A DNA stretch of 64,000 nt, taken from NCBI GenBank assembly GCA_011050615.1, contig DRFJ01000050.1:62001-126000 (forward strand). Direction: 5' to 3'. Both the position numbers and the translations under genes were made by a program. This document shows, one piece after another, positions 7,972-16,287 of the stretch; positions within the stretch are counted from its first letter, which is position 1; each line of letters starts with the position of its first letter. The notes below the pieces were generated by a model that was not told the origin of the DNA, searched no databases, and saw only the letters and a program-made list of their open reading frames with translations. Source of the DNA: Bacteroidota bacterium (GTDB taxonomy: Bacteria > Bacteroidota > Bacteroidia > Bacteroidales > VadinHA17).

Positions 7972-8305
7972 CACATCACATAAACAATAAATATTTGGTT
8001 TTTTAAAAACAATATTTTATATTGTTATATCTTGTTTCTTGATTTATTGTCAGGTCCTTCTACCCGCCTTACCATTCAGGGTAGGTCCTCACGCAGACGC
8101 ACAATATGTGTTAAATATGGAGTGCAATATGTATTGGTTTACATCTGAAATATGAAAACCGGTAAATTAATGCATTTGCATGTTTTTTATGAAAGTTTAA
8201 CCTTACCTATTAATTCAGGGGCAGTTTATTTTCAAGACAAATAGTCATTACAGGTTTTCTCCTGTTATAAGAATATACCCTAATTCTAACTTAAACTAAT
8301 TTCTT
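7972..8305. other. long upstream region of the SusC/SusD operon
   Basis: There is no gene in these 334 bases. An AT-rich palindrome AACAATAT-TTT-ATATTGTT lies at 8008-8026 and may end the flippase transcript or bind a regulator. CTACCC (8060-8065) can pair with GGGTAG (8079-8084). I found no convincing two-part promoter, and no anti-sigma or sensor gene sits nearby, so control of the SusC gene is unclear. Confidence 0.5.
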
Positions 8306-11300
8306 ATGAGAAAAGCTTTACTTACTTTGATTCTTGTGATTGCGCCTGTGTTTATTTTCCAGGCCTTTGCACAGGATAGAACAATTACCGGCGTGGTGAC
8401 TTCATCTGATGATGGCTTGCCCCTGCCGGGAGTATCTGTAGTTGTCAGGGGAACAACAATTGGTGCCACTACTGACATAGATGGCCGATATTCCCTTTCC
8501 GTTCCGGAGAATGCAAGAACCCTTGTATTCACTTTTGTGGGGATGATTCCCCGGGAGGAGTTAATTGAAGGCAGGAGCAGTATTGATGTAAGCCTGGAGC
8601 CTGACGTTCTTGGTATAGAGGAAATCATTGTTACCTCTTTCGGGACCTCCAAAAAGGGAGCTTTTACCGGTTCAGCGGTACAGGTTAATGCCAGCAAGAT
8701 TGAGAACAGGCCAATCTCCAATCTTACCTCGGCCATTGAAGGTGCCAGTCCCGGCATCCAGGTAACTGCAGGAAGAGGTCAGCCCGGAAGCTCTCAGTCC
8801 ATTCGCGTCAGGGGCTTTGGCTCATATGGTGCATCTAATTCACCCCTGTATGTTGTTGACGGTGCTCCATATTCAGGTGATATCAGTGCCATTAACCCAA
8901 ATGACATTGAAAGTGTCACTGTACTGAAAGACGCTGCATCAACGGCATTATATGGTAATAAGGCAGCCAATGGAGTGATACTTATCACAACAAAGCGTGG
9001 TAAAATAGGGGAAGGGCAGCTTTCAGTAAATGCATCCTACGGAGTGCTGAGCAGGGCCCAGCCTGAGTATGATATGATTGACGCTTTTGATTATTATCCC
9101 ATTATGTGGGAGGCTTACCGTAATGGCATTGCAATACCAGGTGTTGATGATCCAGCAGATGTGACTGCTGCTAACCAGGAAGCCACGGATATGATCTTCG
9201 ATGAACTCGGAGGATATAATCCATTCAATGTTCCTGATGACCAGATTGTGGATATTAATGGAAACATTAATCCGAATGCCAGATATAAAGGTGATTATGA
9301 GGAGGCGGTGGACTGGCTGGGAGCACTTACACAGAATGGCCAGAGGCAGAATATCGATATGAATTACCAGGGAGCTACTGAAAAGACTGATTACTACATC
9401 TCTCTGGGATATCTTTTTGAGGAGGGCTTTATCATTGAGTCGGACCTTCGCAGGATTTCAGGACGTGCCAATGTTAATTTCCAGGCTGCAGACTGGTTAA
9501 AAACAGGTTTTAAAGTCAACGTTTCCAACAGGGACCTGAATTATGCCCAGACCGGGAGCAGTAGTACCTTTGTAAACCCCATCCGCTTTACAAGGGGAAT
9601 AGGTTCAATATATCCTGTATGGCTGCTTGACCGGGAGACTGGCAAGTATATCCTGGATGATAATGGAGAAAGGCAGTTTGACATATATGATACCCGCGCC
9701 GGCGGCGCCAGTTCGGGACGGCATGTTATTGCTGAAATACGATGGGACCAGGATACTGATGTAATATCTTCACTTGGTGGCAAAACATATCTTGAACTTT
9801 CCTTTACCCAGGATCTGAAATTTACTGTTAATGCCAGTCTCGACCAGCGTTTCAGTTACAACACCTTCTACAACAACCCACTGGTTGGTGATGGTGCACC
9901 GGGTGGGCGTGCCTATAAAACATACAGGCGGACCAATTCATACAACTTTAACCAGTTGCTCACTTATAAAAAAGTTTTTGGTGTCCATGGCTTGGACATT
10001 ACCATGGGTCATGAGAATTATTCATACAAATATAACTATCTGAGTGGAGCAAGAACCCAGCAGATTGCTGATGACAATACGGAACTCATCAACTTTGTAA
10101 CAATAACAAGGAGCACATCCTATGAAGATAATTATGCTACCGAAGGTTATTTAGGCCGCGTGAACTACGATTATGACCAGAAGTATTACCTCTCAGCATC
10201 ATACAGGAGAGATGGTTCTTCAAGGTTTCATAAGAGCAACCGCTGGGGTGATTTCTGGTCAGTAGGTCTTGCATGGAGAATGGATCAGGAAGCATTCATA
10301 CAGAATATAGATTTTATTGATCTTATTAAGCTCAGGGCATCTTATGGTGAACTGGGTAATGATGCCGGAATAGGTTATTATGCCAGCCAGGGACTTTATT
10401 CCCTCGGTTATAACAACCAGGCAGAGCCGGGCATCCTCCAGGATAAACTGCCTGCTGAAGAACTCGTATGGGAGTCAAATAACAGTGTGGACCTGGCTAT
10501 TGAGTTTGGTTTATGGAACCGCCTGTCCGGAACCCTGGAATTTTATCACCGTATCTCGGAAAATCTTCTTTTCAATGTGCCTTTACCACTGTCTAGTGGC
10601 GTAGCATCCAAAGCTGAGAATATTGGTGCCCTGTTTAACCAGGGGATCGAGTTCCAGGTTAATTATGACATCATTAAATCCCGGGATCTGCAATGGACTC
10701 TTGGTTTCAATCTGACCACCCTGAAGAATGAGTTTACAAAACTACCACAGGAAGAGATCATAGATGGTTCAAAGAAACTGATGGAGGGCCATGGAATTTA
10801 TGATTTCTGGCTACGAGAATGGTGGGGAGTTGATGAGGACGATGGAGCAGCCCTTTACAGGGCTGAGGATGTTGAAGCTTCCTCGGTGAGAATAAAAGGA
10901 GCCGATACACTGACCACTGATATTAATAATGCCAAATACAAGTATTCCGGAAGTGCCATACCCGATTTCTTTGGGTCATTCTCCAGCAATGTACGTTATA
11001 AAGGAATACAGCTGAGTTTCATGTTCACCTACCAGGTGGGCGGACTGGTGCTTGATTATAACTTCCGGTCGGCTATGAGCTCGGGAACCTATGGCACGGG
11101 ATACAGCACTTATATCCTTAATCGCTGGCAGAAGCCGGGCGACAAGACTGATGTGCCCAGGATGGATGATTCACAGACGAGCAATTTCAATGCCACATCC
11201 ACACGATGGCTGACTGATGCCTCCTTCCTTAACCTCAGAAACGTGGTACTGTCTTATGATATCCCCAGAAGTTTTGTTGGCAGGATAGGGGTGAGCAGCG

Positions 11301-11443
11301 CAAGTGTTTATTTCAGCGGGGAAAACCTTTTCCTGATAAATGCGCGAAAAGGAATGAATGTGCAGCAGAACTTTGCCGGTACTACCTCCAACGTATTTAC
11401 GCCAAACAGGGTAGTGTCTATGGGCTTAAATGTTAAATTTTAA
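8306..11443 (+). CDS. SusC/RagA-like TonB-dependent outer membrane receptor
   Basis: A 1045-residue outer membrane transporter. A signal peptide (about 1-22, ending AFAQ) is followed by a carboxypeptidase-regulatory-like domain (about 27-105, with GVVTSSDDGLPLPGVSV), a plug domain (about 110-230, with the SusC-type block IRVRGFGSYG and TTKRG), and a long 22-strand-type barrel to the C-terminus, ending in a hydrophobic residue followed by KF as is common for barrel proteins. With the SusD partner 11 bases downstream it should import a glycan, peptide or other large ligand using TonB energy. No hydrolase, sigma/anti-sigma pair or hybrid sensor is adjacent, so the substrate cannot be told. Confidence 0.95.
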   Translation: MRKALLTLILVIAPVFIFQAFAQDRTITGVVTSSDDGLPLPGVSVVVRGTTIGATTDIDGRYSLSVPENARTLVFTFVGMIPREELIEGRSSIDVSLEPDVLGIEEIIVTSFGTSKKGAFTGSAVQVNASKIENRPISNLTSAIEGASPGIQVTAGRGQPGSSQSIRVRGFGSYGASNSPLYVVDGAPYSGDISAINPNDIESVTVLKDAASTALYGNKAANGVILITTKRGKIGEGQLSVNASYGVLSRAQPEYDMIDAFDYYPIMWEAYRNGIAIPGVDDPADVTAANQEATDMIFDELGGYNPFNVPDDQIVDINGNINPNARYKGDYEEAVDWLGALTQNGQRQNIDMNYQGATEKTDYYISLGYLFEEGFIIESDLRRISGRANVNFQAADWLKTGFKVNVSNRDLNYAQTGSSSTFVNPIRFTRGIGSIYPVWLLDRETGKYILDDNGERQFDIYDTRAGGASSGRHVIAEIRWDQDTDVISSLGGKTYLELSFTQDLKFTVNASLDQRFSYNTFYNNPLVGDGAPGGRAYKTYRRTNSYNFNQLLTYKKVFGVHGLDITMGHENYSYKYNYLSGARTQQIADDNTELINFVTITRSTSYEDNYATEGYLGRVNYDYDQKYYLSASYRRDGSSRFHKSNRWGDFWSVGLAWRMDQEAFIQNIDFIDLIKLRASYGELGNDAGIGYYASQGLYSLGYNNQAEPGILQDKLPAEELVWESNNSVDLAIEFGLWNRLSGTLEFYHRISENLLFNVPLPLSSGVASKAENIGALFNQGIEFQVNYDIIKSRDLQWTLGFNLTTLKNEFTKLPQEEIIDGSKKLMEGHGIYDFWLREWWGVDEDDGAALYRAEDVEASSVRIKGADTLTTDINNAKYKYSGSAIPDFFGSFSSNVRYKGIQLSFMFTYQVGGLVLDYNFRSAMSSGTYGTGYSTYILNRWQKPGDKTDVPRMDDSQTSNFNATSTRWLTDASFLNLRNVVLSYDIPRSFVGRIGVSSASVYFSGENLFLINARKGMNVQQNFAGTTSNVFTPNRVVSMGLNVKF

Positions 11444-11454
11444 TACTGACAGCT

Positions 11455-12945
11455 ATGAAAAATATTGTATATAGTTTAGTTTTTATTTTTGGAGCGTTCT
11501 TAATTTTCTCAGCCTGTTCAGAGGATTATCTTGAGATATTGCCAACAGACGGTGTTTCTGATGCAGGGGTGACTTCTTCTACAGGGACCGCCATGGCTTC
11601 ACTAAATGGAATTCACCGGGCAATGTATGATCGTTACGGAAGCCAGGGGCGTGTTGGCATAAGCTCATGGTATTATCATATTGATGAACAGGGTGAGGAC
11701 ATGGTTTTCAACTATCCCACCTGGACCACTCACCTGCGCTGGCTGCACAGAAGTGCGACAAGTTCTTATAACAGATCTCCCTGGGGGATGTTCTATGCAT
11801 GGATCGTAAATGCCAATATTCTTATCAACGGAATAGATGAAAACACGACAGGAAGCCAGGAGGATAAGGATTATATTGTCGGGCAGGCATTGGTTTACAG
11901 GGCATTCCTGCACTATCAACTGGTGCAGCAGTGGGCCGACCGCTATGTGCCCGGCGGAGACAATACACATCCTGGTGTACCCTATATGAAAATAGCAACC
12001 TCAGAGGGTCAGCCAAGAAATACTGTGGAAGAGGTCTATACTTATATCAATCAGGATCTTGATGATGCCATCATTCTGCTGGAAGGTAAATCCCGTAAAA
12101 ATAAGTCACACATAAATGTTGATGTGGCACGTGGGATTAAGGCAAGGGTGGCCCTTACAATGGGTGATTACCCCACTGCGGTTAATTATGCCCAGTTGGC
12201 AAGGACCGATTATGAATTAATGGACTCTGCAACATACTCACTTGGCTTCAGAATGGGATCTGAATCCAGTGGTGAATATATGTGGGCCAGCCAGATACAG
12301 GAAGACCAGACAGATAAGTGGGGGAATTTCGGGGCATATATGTCCAGAAACTTCAGTTCTACCAGTATTAGAAGGAACCCCCGGTCTATTTTTTCTGTGC
12401 TCTATGATCAGATAGCTGATACGGATGTGCGTAAAACCTTATGGGATCCTACTGGCGAGCATCTGGACTTACAGGCCAGAGGTATTGAGATAGTTGCAAA
12501 TGCCGCAAGATATCCTTACACCAACCAGAAGTTTATTGCAGTCAGCACCTCCGACAGTCGTGTTGATGTTCCACATATGCGCGTCTCCGAAATGTACCTG
12601 ATAGAAGCAGAGGCTGAAGCAAGGCAGGGTCACGATGACCTGGCGGCGGCAGCATTGTATCCGATGGCAGTTGCCCGTGATCCTTCATATACCCTTTCAA
12701 CAAATACAGGCCAGGATCTTATTGATGAGATAATGATACAGCGCCGTGTTGAGCTTTGGGGCGAAGGTCAGCGTTTCTTTGATCTTAAACGTCTCAACCT
12801 GCCTCTGGACCGTACAGGTGGTAACCATTCATCATCCATTAACGGAACCCTTATGCAGGTACCGGCAGGTGATACCCGCTGGACATCACTCATTCCGCAG
12901 GCTGAGATGGATGCCAATCCGCTCATGACGCAAAATCCTCTGTAG
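11455..12945 (+). CDS. SusD/RagB-like surface lipoprotein
   Basis: A 496-residue lipoprotein that caps the SusC-like barrel and captures its ligand at the cell surface. A lipobox FSAC places the lipidated Cys at residue 21, followed by the acidic SEDYLE segment usual for SusD. The N-terminal half has TPR-like helices (YRAFLHYQLVQQWADRYV is the typical SusD signature), and the C-terminal block RRVELWGEGQRFFDLKRLN is the conserved SusD family end. It is co-transcribed with the SusC gene; a strong terminator follows at 12972. Confidence 0.95.
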   Translation: MKNIVYSLVFIFGAFLIFSACSEDYLEILPTDGVSDAGVTSSTGTAMASLNGIHRAMYDRYGSQGRVGISSWYYHIDEQGEDMVFNYPTWTTHLRWLHRSATSSYNRSPWGMFYAWIVNANILINGIDENTTGSQEDKDYIVGQALVYRAFLHYQLVQQWADRYVPGGDNTHPGVPYMKIATSEGQPRNTVEEVYTYINQDLDDAIILLEGKSRKNKSHINVDVARGIKARVALTMGDYPTAVNYAQLARTDYELMDSATYSLGFRMGSESSGEYMWASQIQEDQTDKWGNFGAYMSRNFSSTSIRRNPRSIFSVLYDQIADTDVRKTLWDPTGEHLDLQARGIEIVANAARYPYTNQKFIAVSTSDSRVDVPHMRVSEMYLIEAEAEARQGHDDLAAAALYPMAVARDPSYTLSTNTGQDLIDEIMIQRRVELWGEGQRFFDLKRLNLPLDRTGGNHSSSINGTLMQVPAGDTRWTSLIPQAEMDANPLMTQNPL

Positions 12946-12971
12946 AAACCAGATCATTTGATAATTACATG

Positions 12972-13007
12972 AAAAAAAAGGACTGCCCCCGGGCAGTCCT
13001 TTTTTTT
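12972..13007. terminator. strong bidirectional-type terminator after susD
   Basis: A perfect stem GGACTGCC/GGCAGTCC with a CCCG loop is flanked by eight A on the left and eight T on the right, so the stem can extend further. It closes the SusC/SusD transcript. Confidence 0.9.
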
Positions 13008-13057
13008 CGTTCGGACAGGTTAATCTTAAATCCATTATTCCATTTAAAAAATCTGAA

Positions 13058-13065
13058 TATCTTTG
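13058..13065 (+). promoter_or_regulatory. -7 promoter element of the PLP enzyme gene
   Basis: TATCTTTG is a perfect -7 element 31 bases before the start codon. A clear TTTG at the -33 position is missing, so the promoter is only partly supported. Confidence 0.45.
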
Positions 13066-13096
13066 TAAACCTTATTATCATCTATCTGGGAAAGTG

Positions 13097-14569
13097 ATGA
13101 ACGAACTGGAAAAGTACTTTCAACAGTACAGGGATAATATAGTGGGTATTGATGCTCATTATGAATCTCCTTACGGGAAACAGCCTTTAATCTACTGTGA
13201 CTGGATAGCCAGCGGAAGGTTATATGAACCCCTGGAAAGAAAGATCAGCGGTGAGTTCGGTCGGTTTGTTGCCAATACCCATACCGAGACCAGTGAAACG
13301 GGGAAACGCATGACCTGGGCTTATCATGAAGCCCAGAAAATAATCAAAAGACATGTAAACGCAGGTCCAAATGATGTACTTATTACAGCAGGATCGGGAA
13401 TGACAACCGTCATAAACAAGTTTATGCGTATTATGGGCCTAAAAAGCTGCCAGCATACAGACCTGCCATGCCTGAAAAATATCGAAAAACCGGTCGTCTT
13501 TATTACACATATGGAGCATCACTCAAATCAGACCTCATGGTATGAGACACTCACTGATGTTGTTGTGCTCCCCCCGGGCGAAGACCTGCTGGTTGACCCC
13601 GGGATACTGAAACGGGAACTGAAGAAATATGAAGACAGGAAGTTTAAAATAGGCTCATTTACCGCATGCTCCAATGTTACGGGTGTAAGTACACCCTATT
13701 ATGAGCTGGCAAAAACAATGCACGAACATGGAGGTATATGCCTTGTTGATTTTGCTGCCTCTGCACCTTATGTCGACATTAATATGCATCCCGCAGATCC
13801 TATGCAAAAACTGGATGCAATATTCTTTTCTCCCCATAAATTCCTGGGAGGACCGGGTTCTTCGGGAGTATTGGTGTTCGACTCAGCCCTTTATGAAAGA
13901 GAGGTGCCTGATAATCCTGGCGGAGGCACGGTAGACTGGACGAATCCCTGGGGAGAATACAAATATGTCGATGACATAGAGGCCAGGGAAGATGGTGGAA
14001 CACCGGGTTTTATCCAGGCTATACGTACAGCCCTGGCCATCAGGCTAAAAGAACAGATGGGAACAAGCAGGATAAAGGAAAGGGAGGATCAGCTGGTACA
14101 AAGGACCTTCAGGGAACTGAGATCGATAAAGGGACTTAAGTTATTGGCTGATAATGTAGAAGAAAGACTGCCGGTATTCTCCTTTTATATCCGGGATATA
14201 CATTATAATCTGGTAGTCAAGGTTTTAAGCGACAGATATGGTATACAGACAAGGGGAGGGTGTGCATGTGCAGGTACCTATGGACATTACCTGCTGCAGG
14301 TGTCATATGATAAAAGCCATAGGATCACTGAAAAGATCAACAGTGGTGACCTGTCTGAAAAACCCGGTTGGATAAGGATGTCGCTTCATCCTACCATGAC
14401 TGATAATGAGCTGGATTATGTAATATCTGCAATAAGGGAAATAACTGAAAAAAAAGAGATCTGGAAGAAAGATTATCTTTACAGGAAAGGAAGTAACGAA
14501 TTTATACATAAGGATGAGTCAGGAATCTCAGTTGAACAGGTGAAAAGCTGGTTTAATATGAATAGTTAA
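13097..14569 (+). CDS. class V aminotransferase-fold PLP enzyme, cysteine-desulfurase-like
   Basis: A 490-residue enzyme of the class V aminotransferase fold. K248 in SPHKFLGGPG is the PLP-binding lysine; the Asp in LVDFAASAP is the usual pyridine-nitrogen partner. GGCACAG (C389, C391) lies where cysteine desulfurases carry their catalytic loop. The N-terminus has the YCDWIASG block of this subgroup, and HMEHHSN is typical of class V enzymes. It is longer than IscS/SufS (about 400 residues). The reaction is not known: cysteine desulfurase, selenocysteine lyase or a specific lyase are possible. I chose the ATG at 13097; a GTG directly in front would add one residue. The next gene follows after nine bases and probably works with it. 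Confidence 0.85.
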   Translation: MNELEKYFQQYRDNIVGIDAHYESPYGKQPLIYCDWIASGRLYEPLERKISGEFGRFVANTHTETSETGKRMTWAYHEAQKIIKRHVNAGPNDVLITAGSGMTTVINKFMRIMGLKSCQHTDLPCLKNIEKPVVFITHMEHHSNQTSWYETLTDVVVLPPGEDLLVDPGILKRELKKYEDRKFKIGSFTACSNVTGVSTPYYELAKTMHEHGGICLVDFAASAPYVDINMHPADPMQKLDAIFFSPHKFLGGPGSSGVLVFDSALYEREVPDNPGGGTVDWTNPWGEYKYVDDIEAREDGGTPGFIQAIRTALAIRLKEQMGTSRIKEREDQLVQRTFRELRSIKGLKLLADNVEERLPVFSFYIRDIHYNLVVKVLSDRYGIQTRGGCACAGTYGHYLLQVSYDKSHRITEKINSGDLSEKPGWIRMSLHPTMTDNELDYVISAIREITEKKEIWKKDYLYRKGSNEFIHKDESGISVEQVKSWFNMNS

Positions 14570-14578
14570 AAATTCATT

Positions 14579-15781
14579 ATGATAATCAAAGAAGTTGTTA
14601 ACAGGAAGGAAAGTAGAAAATTTCTCAATTTTCATAAGACACACTACAGGGATGATCCGAACTGGGTATGTCCGCTTGATTCGGAATTCAAGGCAATATT
14701 TGACCCGTCAAAAAACAGGACCTTCAATCATGGCATACTGAAACGGTGGCTTCTTTACAACAGTGATAACAGTGTTATAGGACGCATAGCTGCCTTTGTT
14801 GATTATAACCGGTCAAAAGCTTACAGACAGCCTACTGGCGGAATAGGCTTTTTTGAAGTCATTGAAGATGAAAAGGCTGCCTTCCTCCTCTTTGATACGG
14901 CAATCGCCTGGTTAAAGGAAAACGGGATGGAAGCTGTTGATGGCCCGGTGACATTCGGATCCAATGAATCAAACTGGGGATTGCTTGTAGAAGGCTTTGT
15001 TCAACAGGGTTACGGGATGCCCTATAATAAGAAATATTATAAAGATCTGTTTGAGAAATACGGTTTCCGGAATTATTTCAACCAGTATAGCTTCCACCGG
15101 GATATTGCATCTGTAAACGTGTTCCCGGAGAGATTTATGAAAATAGCTGAATGGATTAGTCAGAGATCAGGCTATTCATTCGAACATTTTTCCTTTAGTA
15201 ATCCCGACAAATATGTTAATGACCTTGTTGATATTTATAATACCACATGGTCTGAATTCAGGGAGGATTTCCAGCCTATGGTGCCTTCTGATTTCAGGGA
15301 AACCGTTCAGAAGGGTAAAGCTTTCCTTGATGAGGAATTGATATGGTTTGCCTACCATAATGATGAGCCAATTGCCTTTTTTGTGCTCTTCCCTGACCTT
15401 AACCAGATACTCAAACACCTTAATGGCAAGCTGCATCTTTTGAACATCCTGAAATTCCTCTACCTGAAAAAAAGGAAGACCATGACACGCATGAGGGCAG
15501 TTGTGGCCGGGGTTAAACCAGCTTTCAGGAACAGCGGTGTTGAATCGGCTATCTTTAAATGCCTGTATAATGTTTTTATGAAAAAAAGATATTACAGGGA
15601 ACTGGAACTGTCATGGGTGGGCGATTTCAACAAGCCCATGCTTTCGGTTTATAAGGCTATCGGTGCAGAACATGCAAAAACACACGTCACCTACAGGTAT
15701 TTAATAAATAATAATATAGAATTTATTCGCCTGGAGGATGAAATGAAGGGCCTGGTTGAAGGCAAGGAAGAAAAATCGTAG
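14579..15781 (+). CDS. uncharacterised GNAT-fold protein
   Basis: A 400-residue soluble protein I do not recognise by name. The N-terminal part (RDDPNWVCPLDSEFKAIFDP) and the FGSNESNWGLLVEGF block are conserved in a family of acyl-CoA N-acyltransferase-like proteins found widely in Bacteroidota. The segment around residues 305-380 (GVKPAFRNSGVESAIF, then ELSWVGDFNKPML) resembles the acetyl-CoA-binding part of a GNAT domain. It lies nine bases after the class V PLP enzyme on the same strand, so the pair probably forms one two-step pathway. The substrate is unknown. Confidence 0.8.
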   Translation: MIIKEVVNRKESRKFLNFHKTHYRDDPNWVCPLDSEFKAIFDPSKNRTFNHGILKRWLLYNSDNSVIGRIAAFVDYNRSKAYRQPTGGIGFFEVIEDEKAAFLLFDTAIAWLKENGMEAVDGPVTFGSNESNWGLLVEGFVQQGYGMPYNKKYYKDLFEKYGFRNYFNQYSFHRDIASVNVFPERFMKIAEWISQRSGYSFEHFSFSNPDKYVNDLVDIYNTTWSEFREDFQPMVPSDFRETVQKGKAFLDEELIWFAYHNDEPIAFFVLFPDLNQILKHLNGKLHLLNILKFLYLKKRKTMTRMRAVVAGVKPAFRNSGVESAIFKCLYNVFMKKRYYRELELSWVGDFNKPMLSVYKAIGAEHAKTHVTYRYLINNNIEFIRLEDEMKGLVEGKEEKS

Positions 15782-15798
15782 AATTTGCAAGGCAATTC

Positions 15799-15829
15799 TT
15801 TGTGTTTTAATAATTCTTGATTAATTTTG
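15799..15829 (+). promoter_or_regulatory. Bacteroidota-type promoter of rpmE2
   Basis: TTTG at 15799-15802, a 19-base spacer and TAATTTTG at 15822-15829, with the start of transcription near 15836 and a leader of about 32 bases. Confidence 0.65.
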
Positions 15830-15867
15830 CGTGCCCTAAGAGTAAGAATTTTAATAAAAAAAGAGAG

Positions 15868-16134
15868 ATGAGAAAGGGAATACATCCGGAAAATTACAGG
15901 TATGTCGTGTTTAAGGACATGTCAAACAATACATCCTTTTTAACAAAATCTGCCGCTCCCTCCAAGGAAACGGTAAAGTGGGAGGATGGCAACGAATACC
16001 CGCTGATTAAACTCGAGATATCCGATACATCACATCCTTTTTATACAGGAAAGATGAAACTGGTTGACACTGCAGGAAGGGTAGACAAGTTCATGAATCG
16101 ATATAAAACACATATTGATAAAAAGAAAAAGTAA
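15868..16134 (+). CDS. rpmE2: 50S ribosomal protein L31 type B
   Basis: An 88-residue ribosomal protein. The N-terminus [17 protein letters not shown] and the C-terminal [16 protein letters not shown] are characteristic of L31. It has none of the Cys residues that bind zinc in the C+ form, so it is the zinc-independent type B paralogue. The start is the ATG behind AAGAGAG; longer upstream frames would not match the family. It has its own promoter and terminator and so is monocistronic. Confidence 0.95.
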   Translation: MRKGIHPENYRYVVFKDMSNNTSFLTKSAAPSKETVKWEDGNEYPLIKLEISDTSHPFYTGKMKLVDTAGRVDKFMNRYKTHIDKKKK

Positions 16135-16153
16135 GGCAGAAATATACGCCTGT

Positions 16154-16183
16154 AAAGCCCCTGGTTACAGGGGCTTTTTTTTT
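16154..16183 (+). terminator. terminator of rpmE2
   Basis: AAAGCCCCTG, loop GTTA, CAGGGGCTTT, followed by more T (nine T in total). It starts 20 bases after the stop codon. Confidence 0.9.
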
Positions 16184-16287
16184 GACCGGACTACCCCTGA
16201 GAACTGGCATGATGATTGCCGGAACGAGAAGGACCCAAAAATTAATTGATTTGTGAAAACAAAATGTAATTTTGACATGTCAGAAAT

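Noticed and set aside
16250..16274. TTTG and TAATTTTG before lon as a promoter
   Set aside because: The spacer is only 13 bases, and the start would leave almost no leader.
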